64,000 bases of DNA from assembly GCA_002633005.1 (NCBI GenBank), contig NMRA01000143.1, positions 280,539 through 344,538 on the forward strand, read 5' to 3'. A model generated the notes under the pieces. That model ran no database searches, had not been told where the DNA came from, and saw nothing but the letters and a program-made list of their open reading frames with translations. Shown here in pieces: positions 40,486-50,900 of this stretch. Position 1 is the stretch's first letter, and each line of letters begins with the position of its first letter. Made by a program: the position numbers and the translations under genes. The DNA comes from Phoronis australis. Taxonomy: Eukaryota; Phoronida; Phoronidae.

Positions 40486-41454
40486 TCAGGGTGAATTGCA
40501 CTGTGTTTCTACGGCTATGCCCGTCTCGATTACTAAAGAGTCGTGTTCAGAAATCACTTTTGCGTTCGAGTCACTTGGATTTTCTATCACGACTAAAATA
40601 GGCTCGTCCCTACCCGCGGTGTTGTGAGAACATTCCGGATCTGCTACCGGTGTCGTGTGTTCTGACCGAATCTGAGCTTTGTTCGAGTTTCTAGTTTTGA
40701 AGGATCTACTAGCACGTGGCTTGTCATTAACTTGGCATCGTTCGGCCTTCTCGCCGTTCCCGGGGGAACACTTCTCAAGTGCACATTCCAACGTCCCTTG
40801 GTCGAACAAACGGTTACCGGAATAAACGATGGCGCTGGAGGACTTTGTAGTCTTGATTGTACTAGAATTGGTAAAATTTTTGTGACGGAGGTGGGTGTGT
40901 CGTACTTTCGACTTTTTAATTTCAGGATTACTCAACTCCTCACGCACTTTCTTTTTTATCCCACCGTATTTCAGGAAAAGGTTTGTCTTTGCCGGGCTGG
41001 GGGGCTTCTTAATACTTTTTGAACGCGGCTTTTGTGGCACGTCCGAGATTGGCACGAAGAGGTCTCGCCTTTCGTAACTGTCGCTTCGTTTTTTGAACTT
41101 GTGTTTGGCGGCAAGTGCTCGATTCTTCAGATCATAAGAACGTTCAGCTAAAGGTTGGGCCACAATTGACTTCGATAGCTTTGGCTGTTTGTCTACGAAA
41201 TCTGAATGACCAGCGAGGTTCGACGGCTCTGATCTGCGAGGCATCGTCTTTTCTGGCAAGTGTTCGGCCGAGGCGTAGTGCACCGTCAACTCGTCCAAGC
41301 TGTGGTGGTTAGCACTCCGCATGATACGATCTGCTATCATGTCAGCCATGAAGCGACAGTAGTATCTGCCCAACACTCGAGATTTTTTGAATTGGAAGAT
41401 CTTAGTTCGTGAGACACGATAGTCGGGAATGTGCAAGATTGGCTCGGAATTCAT
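40486..41454 (-). CDS. Unrecognised basic, Ser/Lys-rich protein
   Basis: A 322-codon uninterrupted ORF, the longest unassigned one in the window. I do not recognise the family. The first ~50 residues look folded (FQFKKSRVLGRYYCRFMADM). The middle is Lys/Arg/Ser/Pro-rich with KPRSKSIKKPPSPAKTNLFL and KKKVREELSNPEIKKSK, and the last ~60 residues are acidic. No signal peptide or membrane helix. The start is the ATG at 41454, because an in-frame TAA lies 12 bases upstream. A good acceptor (TTTTCAG, exon from 41497) suggests a 5' UTR intron, and AATAAA follows the stop by 73 nt. These three signals together favour a real terminal exon. Composition suggests a nuclear or cytoskeletal disordered protein, which is inference. 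Confidence 0.6.
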   Translation of the reverse strand: MNSEPILHIPDYRVSRTKIFQFKKSRVLGRYYCRFMADMIADRIMRSANHHSLDELTVHYASAEHLPEKTMPRRSEPSNLAGHSDFVDKQPKLSKSIVAQPLAERSYDLKNRALAAKHKFKKRSDSYERRDLFVPISDVPQKPRSKSIKKPPSPAKTNLFLKYGGIKKKVREELSNPEIKKSKVRHTHLRHKNFTNSSTIKTTKSSSAIVYSGNRLFDQGTLECALEKCSPGNGEKAERCQVNDKPRASRSFKTRNSNKAQIRSEHTTPVADPECSHNTAGRDEPILVVIENPSDSNAKVISEHDSLVIETGIAVETQCNSP

Positions 41455-41925
41455 CGTTGCTCTTTAAAACATGTTCATCCTATCCGGCAGATGTTCGCTG
41501 AAAACAGTACGTCACCTGTGACATATGTAAACGTCTTCTTCACTTTCAAAGAGTTCCGCTTAGCTTTGGAAAGATACCGACTCAATTTAAAGCCGTCTGA
41601 AACCGAAAGGAATGTGTGAAATAAATTAGGCGGCTGCTAGTCTACATACGCGAGCATCTATTCACTAAGTTCATGTGATATTCTGCAAGATCTATAGCAC
41701 GAGTCGTAAGTCGTAAGTAATTGTTTACGTAATAAACAAAAAATAGACAGAAGTTGGACACACATACACAAAATTAGCACATAGCCGACCGTTTTCGGGA
41801 CACCGCTACTAGAGACAACACGACAGGCATCGGAGTTGCTCAGAGGTCATTGCTCGGCGAACATTGGTCGAGGCTCGAAGGGCGTAACACGAGTCAGTGG
41901 AGTGTAAGAGACATAGACATATTAC

Positions 41926-42093
41926 GTCTATTTGTGAGGACTCAGTCCTGAAGTACTGTATGTTTGCATCCGTCGCCGACCGTGGTGAGCGGACGTCGGA
42001 CGGACGCGTCACTTTTTTCAGTGATGCGCCGCTCTTGGCCATATGTGACACTCGTCTGTCATAGGCATCCCTAAATTTAATAAACAAGTCCAT
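41926..42093 (-). CDS. Possible small ORF or upstream first exon
   Basis: ATG at 42093 (CAAAATGGAC context), 56 codons to a GTAATA donor, or 94 codons if unspliced. It begins MDLFIKFRDAYDRRVSHMAK. Splicing to the acceptor at 41497 would meet a stop in any frame before the 41454 ATG. It would therefore be a uORF or a separate tiny gene. No family recognised. Confidence 0.25.
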
Positions 42094-42394
42094 TTTGGAA
42101 CCGAAAAACTCGATGGGTTACAGTACTTAGGGCTCGACCCCGTCACGATTGCACAACCATTAGAGTGATACAATCAGTTTCTTAGAGAATCGCAATATGC
42201 GACATGCCTAAAACTAAGTTGTCATTAACTCTGTCTCTCCTGCATGTGCGTTTTGATGTGAATGTTCAGGTTTAACTTAATATTTTGCCCTCATAAGGCT
42301 TCATGTCACAGCATGGTGTCATTCATGAATGACTTGGGGGCCGAGTACACAGTTTGCACTGTAGACCGTAATACATGCATAAACAACATTTCCT

Positions 42395-43755
42395 TTCATG
42401 TCACTCTCTCATAATTCATAAATAAACACTGGTCACATTAAACAAAAATATTTTATTACTGACGTATGGCACTTGGTTAAATATTTGCCCAGACAATAAT
42501 TATGCACCGGTTAAGTATTCACAGTGATGAAATAATAATTATAAATAAACCATAAACGTTCACACGAAGAAGCATTAAAGCCGTGCTTTGTGTCAAAAAG
42601 TTTTGATTAAGGTACTTGACATAACTTATGAATTTGGCGTAGTCTTGTTCATTCTACTCAGTCTGAATACTAACAACAATGAGAACGCCAGTTCCTTCCA
42701 GACAAACTTTGACTAAGAATTAACTAATTTCACAACAGCAAGTGGCCTAAATCAAAACTTATTTTTTACAGAAAGCAAGTGTTAAGACCCTTTAACCAGA
42801 AAATCAACCAAGTCAAAAAATGTTGCCTTAGAGTCTGCGTAAAAGACGAGTTTGATTCAGTGTAGATCTGACCGGTTCAAACATGTACTGAACAATCCAT
42901 TTGCGGCTATTCAAAACCTATAGGGGGTAATAAAATCAACAACCTTCTCAGCCAGGACCTTAAAATCCTTTGTTAAGCTGTGTTTACTTACACACACTAA
43001 CTGTGACAGCTTTATGACTATGGACAGGGTTCACAAAAACTACATTCAATGACCTTGTAGTGACAATCTCTAAAGGTCTATTGTGTGTGAATGACACCCA
43101 CGATTTACAACCCTACAGCAAAAGTCTGAGTCACTATGCTGACTACTTATACCCCTACAAGCCCAAAATGCAGAGAGTCTCCAGTGTGGTTCAGTACAGT
43201 TCAGATGGTTATGCTTTGTGTCCTGTCTCATTTCAAAACATGCACATTAGTGCTCAAAAAGAAAAAAGGGCCAAACCGAGTAATTTTTAGGAAAGCTCTC
43301 TGTCTTATTTTAAGACACATAAATGACTAGAGTACAAGGTAGTTTTTAAACAAAGTGCCACGCTTGTCAACTCAGCCAAATCACCTGACCCCCTTATTGC
43401 TTTAAAACGTGTCCCAACAACCAACTCAGCGTTACCACTGCAATTCTGAAGCTGGTTTGTGAGACAACAAAAAACCGGGACCATTTTTACTATTCTCCGT
43501 TGGGTTTTTGTCTTTAAAAATTGCAGGGTTAAAAAGTAGTGCATTAACAAACTAATTTTTCAAAACAATCCCAGACCACAACCAACAGTGCTTTTTTGCC
43601 AAAACATCAGTATACACAACCAAATGTGGCTGTTATGCAGTGATTTGGCACTCTGTAATGCTTGGGTACTCTGTAATGCTTGGGTACTCTGTAATGCTTG
43701 GATGCTTGGGTACTCTGTAATGCTTGGGTACTCTGTAATGCTTGGGTACTCATAC
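42395..43755. repeat. ~1.3-kb duplicated block, copy 1
   Basis: Near-identical to 44053-45342, with scattered substitutions and small indels. Begins TTCA.GTCACTCTCTCATAA. Contains a five-unit 18-bp VNTR at its right end, followed by the start of the CTCF-motif element. No gene is seen in it. Confidence 0.93.
43651..43748. repeat. 18-bp VNTR
   Basis: Five units of CTCTGTAATGCTTGGGTA, one enlarged by 8 bp. The other copy of the block (near 45319) has a single unit. Confidence 0.93.
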
Positions 43756-44051
43756 AAGAGCAACACGGAGCGTTGAAATGCGCCCACAATTGCACCGCAT
43801 ACGGTATCCTTCTAGGGTTGTTTATTGGTACCATAAAGTGGCCAGTAGAGGGCATACTTTGCAAAATGGAAAGGCATGGTCATTGTCTCCTCAATAGGCT
43901 AGGGGCAAAATGTGAGTAATCTTCATAATACAAGCACATCCTATACACCAGTTGCTTAAAGCACCACAGAAACATAGAATTAAAAACAAATTTACCAACA
44001 TACGAGATTAGCACAGCATTAGAATGCCAGAAACAAATTTCTACTTGGAAC
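43754..44051 (-). mobile_element. CTCF-motif repeat element, truncated copy
   Basis: Matches 50183-50500 almost base for base, from ACAAGAGCAAC to CTACTTGGAAC, except for a 17-bp ATATGTAGTATGTTGTA-type stretch that is absent. It carries a perfect CTCF core CCAGTAGAGGGC at 43842-43853. Cut off by the N at 44052. Confidence 0.93.
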
Positions 44052-44052
44052 N
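44052..44052. other. Single-N assembly junction
   Basis: The sequence to the right restarts the block at 42395, so the N joins two overlapping pieces. Confidence 0.9.
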
Positions 44053-45342
44053 TTCAAGTCACTCTCTCATAATTCATAAATAAACACTGGTCACATTAAA
44101 CAAAAATATTTTATTACTGACGTATGGCACTTGGTTAAATATTTGCCCAGACAATAATTATGCACCGGTTAAATATTTCACAGTGATGAGATAATAATTA
44201 TAAATAAACCATAAACGTTCACACGAAGAAGCATTAAAGCTGTGCTTTGTGTCAAAAAGTTTTGATTAAGGTACTTGACATAACTTATGAATTTGGCGTA
44301 GTCTTGTTCATTCTACTCAGTCTGAATACTAACAACAATGAGACCGCCAGTTCCTTTCAGACAAACTTTGACTAAGAATTAACTAATTTCACAACAGCAA
44401 GTGACCTAAATCAAAACTTATTTTTTACAGCAAGCAAGTGTAAGACCCTTTAACCAGAAAATCAAGCAAGTCAAAAAATGTTGCCTTAGAGTCTGCGTAA
44501 AAGACGAGTTTGTTTCAGTGTAGATCTGACCAGTTTAAACATGTGCTGAACAATCCATTGTCGGCTATTCAAAACCTATAGGGGGTAATAAAATCAACAA
44601 CCTTCTTAGCCAGGACCTTAAAATCCTTTGTTAAGCTGTGTTTACTTACACACACCAATTTTGACAGCTGTACGACTATGGACAGGGTTCACAAAAACTA
44701 CATTCAATGACCTTGCATGACAATCTCTAAAGGTCTATTGTGTGTGAATGACACCCACGATTTACAACCCTACAGCAAAAGTCTGAGCCACTATGCTGAC
44801 AACTTACCCCTACAAGCCCAAAATGCAGAGAGTCTCCAGTATGGTTCAGTACAGTAAAAAAACATTAATCAGCGATGGTTATGCTTTGTGTGCCCTGTCT
44901 CATTTCAAAACATGCACCTTAGTGCTCAAAAAGAAAAAAAAACGCATAATTTGTAGCAAAGCTCTCAATTTTATTTTAAGACACATAAATGACTAGAGTA
45001 CAAGGTAGTTTTTAAACAAAGTGCCACGCTTGTCAACTCAGCCAAATCACCTGACCCCCTTATTGCTTTAAAACGTGTCACAACAACCAACTCAGCGTTA
45101 CCACTGCAATTCTGAAGCTGGTTTGTGAGACAACAAAAAACCCGGACCATTTTTACTATTCTCCGTTGGGTTTTTGTCTTTAAAAAATTGCTGAGTTAAA
45201 AAGTACTGCATTAACAAACTAATTTTTCAAAACAATCCCAGACCACAACCAACAGTGCTTTTTTTGCCCAAACATCAGTATACACAACCAAATGTGGCTG
45301 TTATGCAGTGATTTGGCACTCTGTAATGCTTGGGTACTCATA
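44053..45342. repeat. ~1.3-kb duplicated block, copy 2
   Basis: Second version of 42395-43755, with one VNTR unit and without the transposable-element insertion. It continues as unique sequence (AAAGGCAGTTCCAATATTGA). Confidence 0.93.
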
Positions 45343-45345
45343 AAA

Positions 45346-46960
45346 GGCAGTTCCAATATTGAGAGGTATTAAGTAGACAGATGAAAGATACACCAAGGAA
45401 GGCAAGAAACAGGCTCACAAAAGATAATCTCAGCTTCTAGACAGATATAGAACAATCATTTTGTTAACTCTCATCCACAAAACAGGTTTAAGATAAATAT
45501 TTGACAAGCTTTAATATTTTCATGTTGTGCAGCATAGATACAGTGTAGTACTCTGTCAACTTGTGTAAACAACCTTTGCTAGCAAGCCCTGGTGGATAGT
45601 GTAAATTTTCTTCAGTTTTCAGACCAACCAAAAATGATTGCTAAAATAATGAAATGCCAGCAGTATTGTTCATAACCTGTTGTCTAACCCGGAAGTTGGC
45701 ATCCAGGGCTGAATTCCTAGAAGCAAGAAACTTGAGGAAATGCAATATCATTCAAGTCTTCGCAAGATTTTGCCATACAGCATAAGCGATGCCTTTTGTC
45801 TAGGGAACACAGCCCTGGTCTCTCTAAATGTAGTCTGAAAACACCTATCCCCATCAGACCTCGGTCTCCACTAATCAGATGGCCAGGTCCTTTGCAACAT
45901 ATTTCAGAGGTTATTGGTGCAATATGAGCTTTAACCTGCAATGTAGCTGGGCATTCCTTTTTAGACATAACAAGATATATTCCATTACCATTAATAAATA
46001 TAGTCACTAGATATTGAGCACGTATAGGGAAGTTGTTCCGATTAATTGTTGTCAGAGGGAAGACCTTAAAAGACTCTCTAACCAAATTACATCAATGGTC
46101 TACATGATGGCAAATCTTACAACAAAGCGTATTGCACATATCCATTAGGAACAAGAACTAAAATAGCCAGTCTACCTCCCTCCAAAGTGCACTTGCACTT
46201 CTGCAGTAATTATTATCTTCTCTTCATTTTTTTTCATGACATTATTTCTCTCCCACAACACTTCCCCCCCATTTTCTTTCTGTCAACAACAGCGACCGTT
46301 CATGAGAAAAGAACAATGTTTGTGAGATGCATGAGAGAAACAAATGATGACAAATGTGAGAAGACACGTGCGGTTCGTGAGAGAGGAAGAATGGCTATCC
46401 TGAGAATAATTATGCAACCAAATACACAACATTGGGCACAAAATCAAGGAGTCATACATTAATTCACTACTTTATAAAAATATCCATTTTCTCTTCATGG
46501 TCGAAGTTTGTTAGGTGGGGTTCAAACACCAAAATATAAATGAAATAAAGAACTGAAACAGTTTCAAAAAACAAAAACGAATTTACTTTCATTACCATGT
46601 GTTTGTGGGCATTTGAGATATTTTATTCTTTGTTTTAACTAATTAAAATTAAACATTTAACAAGATTTTTAATTTAAAAAAATAGAGAATTCTTACTTTA
46701 TAAAAATCAAGACCACCAACTTTCACATTTCATCACAGTATGAATAAATTGTTTTGTTATCGTGTGGTACCATAACTTGTTTCTGTTAATTTAATACAAT
46801 CATGCATATAGACACATATCCCTGCTCATTCAACAAACAAACAATTTTGAAGAAACATGATTTAGTTCTAACAATGCACTGAATGGAAAATTCCGCACCC
46901 ATTTATGAATGGACCAAAATTTGGCCCAATTTCACAAAACAATATGGTCAATACATACAG
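45346..46960. other. Intergenic, no gene recognised
   Basis: A 122-codon minus-strand ORF at 45717-46085 has no recognisable motif and no convincing splice or start context; I do not call it a gene. Otherwise AT-rich sequence. Confidence 0.4.
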
Positions 46961-46964
46961 TACA

Positions 46965-47315
46965 AGCCAAAAGTAATCAGACAAAATGACCCACAATTCC
47001 CCATAATGATGACTGATCAGAAGCCAAAAGTATTCAGACAAAATGACCCACAATTCCCCATAATGATGGCTGATCAGAAGCCAAAAGTATTCAGACAAAA
47101 TGACCCACAATTCCCCATAATGATGGCTGATCAGAAGCCAAAAGTATTCAGACAAAATGACCCACAATTCCCCATAATGATGGCTGATCAGAAGCCAAAA
47201 GTATTCAGACAAAATGACCCACAATTCCCCATCATGATGGCTGATCAGAAGCAAAAAGTATTCAGACAAAATGACCCACAATTCCCCATCACGATGGCTC
47301 ATCAGAAGCCAAATT
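46965..47315. repeat. 57-bp minisatellite, open on both strands
   Basis: Six units of CCAAAAGTATTCAGACAAAA + TGACCCACAATTCCCCATAA + TGATGGCTGATCAGAAG. The unit is 19 codons long, so a 144-codon ORF runs through on each strand (plus 46883-47317, minus 46868-47302). It lies just past the MFSD12 3' end. A single diverged unit is at 60483-60542, inside an MFSD12 intron. Confidence 0.95.
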
Positions 47316-47595
47316 AATCATCAGAGCATTCTCTCAAGAATGAAAGGGAAGTGACAGGAAAATGAGTAACTTGGCTAAGCCATTCAGTAATTAGAACTGT
47401 GACACCCTAGTTCTACTACTGATAGTCATTTTCGTTGTTAACAGAATTAGTTGACGTGATGGGGAACAATATTTCACCTCATTACTTTTGTCTTTTACTG
47501 CACACAAATTAACTGTGCCAAGAAAACAACAGTGTTAAGGAATACCCGAATTCTATGATCACAGGATAATATACAGATTAGCACCATGTGTATAT

Positions 47596-47601
47596 TTTAT
47601 T
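47596..47601 (-). terminator. MFSD12 poly(A) signal
   Basis: AATAAA on the minus strand, 83 nt after the MFSD12 stop. Confidence 0.5.
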
Positions 47602-47683
47602 CATTTCTTGTGCAGTTGAATTGACTGGAATTTTCGAACAACACGTCACATATCCCTGAAAACAAACCCAAATCTCCACATGG

Positions 47684-47970
47684 TTACAAATGTCGGTCCA
47701 ACCTATACTCAACAATACCGTCTACCGTCAGTGGTGTACGATCATGCAGACTGTCGCGCAGGTAGATCGATGCGCGGCTATTTCTAACCGTAGCCGTTCT
47801 CGACATCTTCCGTGACGAGGCAGATGCATAGATATTGGTGTATTCTCGGAGAAGTGCATCGTCATCATCCTCGGGATTAATTGTGTTGTTGCCATCGAAA
47901 GCGGCGGCTCCACCTTCATCTTTCGCGATGGCTGGTAGAGTTGTAGCCACTGGGTCCTCCACATAACGTC
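47684..47970 (-). CDS. MFSD12: MFSD12 exon H (last, C-terminal tail)
   Basis: Two bases, 94 codons and TAA at 47686-47684. A hydrophilic tail with [12 protein letters not shown] and an Arg/Ser-rich region. Separated from exon G by a 4.9-kb intron. Confidence 0.9.
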
Positions 47971-50900
47971 CTGCGAGTAAAATTAACAGAATTATGAAGA
48001 CCACACAAGGCAGAAATGATTTCATGTTTAGATGTTCACTATTAGCATCCCAGAATGAAGTACCAATAATGGGAGTTGGCAAGTGATAACGACCAGGGCA
48101 GGTTTTAGAGGCAAGCTTAAGAGTGCCAAAAATGTAAATCCGCCACTGAGAGTATACTTAGTAAATGAATACGAGCTCTAAGTCCCAACTTGTTACATAC
48201 TCTTAATTTACAACTGACAAGAGCAAACATTATAGCAGTTAAAGACATGCCGCAATGGCAGATCTGAAATTAATAGACAGGTACTAGGATACAAATTAAA
48301 CAAATACCTAACACATCAAATTAAAAACATTAAATTTTTCAGTGTAATTTAACTGAGCAAATACAGCGTCATAACGGACCCTACAAGGGTCAAAACAAAA
48401 CCAGAGCTTAATTGAAACCGGAATACTGAACAAGAAAGCAGAACACAAGCAAACATCACAAAACCAGAGACTAAGACAACAATTTTTAGGTATAAAGTAA
48501 TAACTGGTGGTCAAGGGCGCGATACAATGTGTGGACGCCTTATTTAAAAGGCACGGGCGCGGTGTTCGGCTAATCCACTGCCCTGATTCTTGAACTGTTT
48601 GCCGGGGGCTACTTCAGCACTATGAAGAGCTGATGCCATTAATAAAGCATAGCAACAGGGTTACTAACACATGCCTGGCAAAACAAAGGCTGCTCTAAAC
48701 AGGGAAAACACACACAGACTAAACGACACAGGGGTGAACACACTGACTACAAGCTACATATTAAGCAATAAAGGTCAAAGGGCAAAATTGTTATATTAAG
48801 GTTACAGATTTTGACACAGCTGTCAATGGCACTAAGAGTACATACTGACCTGTTACATAAAGTCATAATTAAGCTGAATCACTACAAACAGGAATCGAAA
48901 CAAATTCAGTACACTTTCTAAGCGCCAGCCAAGAATGCAAATCACAATTGATGGAACAGCTGTTCAGTGGCAGGGCTAAGCTTAATCCCACCACCATCAA
49001 CTTAAACAGCCATCACATCGAGTATTGATAGGTTCAGAAATGCTTAAACTTGAATGGAAATTCTCAATAAACTGACGCATGCACGCATGGTATCTTAAAG
49101 ACACCTGGCTTATTGTCAATCTTTGAGTCTACTAGGCATACCAAGAATATCCCAACTCAAGAGACAGTCTAGTCAGCTTGACTAGGCTAGCCTTACCTGG
49201 CTACATCACATGTAATTGTAATCCAAAGCTGTAAACATGTTAGTTCCGATGTTAAAAGTACTGCAGTGCATGATCAATGTCCAGTTGCTTGACTGAGAAA
49301 CTGTGTCATGACAAACAACTTAAAATATAGCACTGGATTAAAGAAAAGTTAAACTTGATAGTTCGAAAGAAACTGCATCATTTCCATTGAAGTGATGTGA
49401 GCTGGAATCACGCCAATGTTTCAACTCACCAAAATAGTAAAAAATCTGACATGTCTTGCACCTAATGACTAAATCATTGGTTTGACCTCCAGCGCATCAT
49501 CCCCGACACCACGCAGAGATCTATGTTACCCTCAGCTTCATGAACCCACAATTGTGCTGGAGTGTTTACATTTTTTTACCCGAGATTTGCATGAGTAACC
49601 AAACTGTCTGATCACCCCAGCATCAGAATGAAGAGTGGAATGCAGGCAGTTGAATGGCAATGTAGCTAGAACTGTTAGTTAGTGACCTGCCAATAGTTAT
49701 TGGGCAGGGTACACTACAATGCACCACTTATCAAAATATATGGAGGAGGATACGGCACTTCTTATCACCTCGCCATACCACAGGGTTTAGTAGGGGGATA
49801 TGGGACCTGTCACGCCATTGAGAATATATAGGACTCTAGAAAATCTTCAAATTTGGCTGTAACAAAAATGCGATCACGACATAGTACACGTGTGGATGCA
49901 TCAAGCAAAAATCCACGAACAAATTACAAGACGGTATACAAACCGTGAAAAACAACAAAACAGGAGGATAAAACATGTTGTGAGGATAAAACTATAAGTT
50001 CACAAACATGTTGTGTTTCACCTTAACTCATTCTGTTGACTCCTAGCTACAATGTTAGTGTAAAAAACACAAACTTCACCAAAGTCCGCACGGGAAGTAT
50101 TGCCACAACCATGTAAAAACATCACGAGTTTGACAGAACCTTTAGTGAAAGTAGTTTTATTAGTTTATGTAGACTAGTGTCAATTTGAACAAGAGCAACG
50201 CAGAGCGTTGAAATGCGCCACAATTGCACCGTATACGGTATCCTTCTAGAGTTGTTTATTGGTACCATAAAGTGGCCAGTAGAGGGCATATATGTAGTAT
50301 GTTGTACTTTGCAAAATGGAAAGGCATGGTCATTGTCTCCTCAATAGGCTAGGGGCAAAATGTGAGTGATCTTCATAATACAAGCACATCCTATACATCA
50401 GTTGCTTAAAGCACCACAGAAACATAGAATTAAAAACAAATTTACCAACATACGAGATTAGCACAGCATTAGAATGCCAGAAACAAATTTCTACTTGGAA
50501 CTTTTCCTTCATAGTCACGAAGTAACACAAAGTATACACCTGAAGACCTATGAAAATACAGAGGTCAATGTAAAATACTAAAATTGCCACTAGAGGCATA
50601 CCGGTAGTCAGAATCATCCTAAAGTCGTCATCGTCCGTTGTCAACATCACATAAATACACTTGCTAAATTTAGTAAAGATCCTGCAAACGGTTTGGGAGA
50701 TACAGCCATGGGCGCAAAAAAAAAACTGCCACTAGGAGGCGCCACAGTAATCAAAGTCATGGGAAATTCAGCGTCAACCGTCCTCTTCATAGTAAGAACA
50801 TACATGCCAATTTTCACAATCATACTTAGAGCGGTTTGGTTGATAGAGGGGTGGACGCCAAAAAACAGACTCAAAAACAGTAAAAATGGCCACTGGGTGT

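Noticed and set aside
41926-42093. First coding exon of the 40486-41454 gene
   Set aside because: All three splice frames into the acceptor at 41497 hit a stop before the downstream ATG, so the two cannot form one continuous protein.
45717-46085. 122-codon minus-strand ORF
   Set aside because: No family motif, no splice or poly(A) context, and a length expected by chance in a 64-kb window.
46868-47317. Two overlapping 144-codon ORFs on opposite strands
   Set aside because: Both come from a 57-bp tandem repeat whose unit is a multiple of three. No splice, start or poly(A) context supports a protein.
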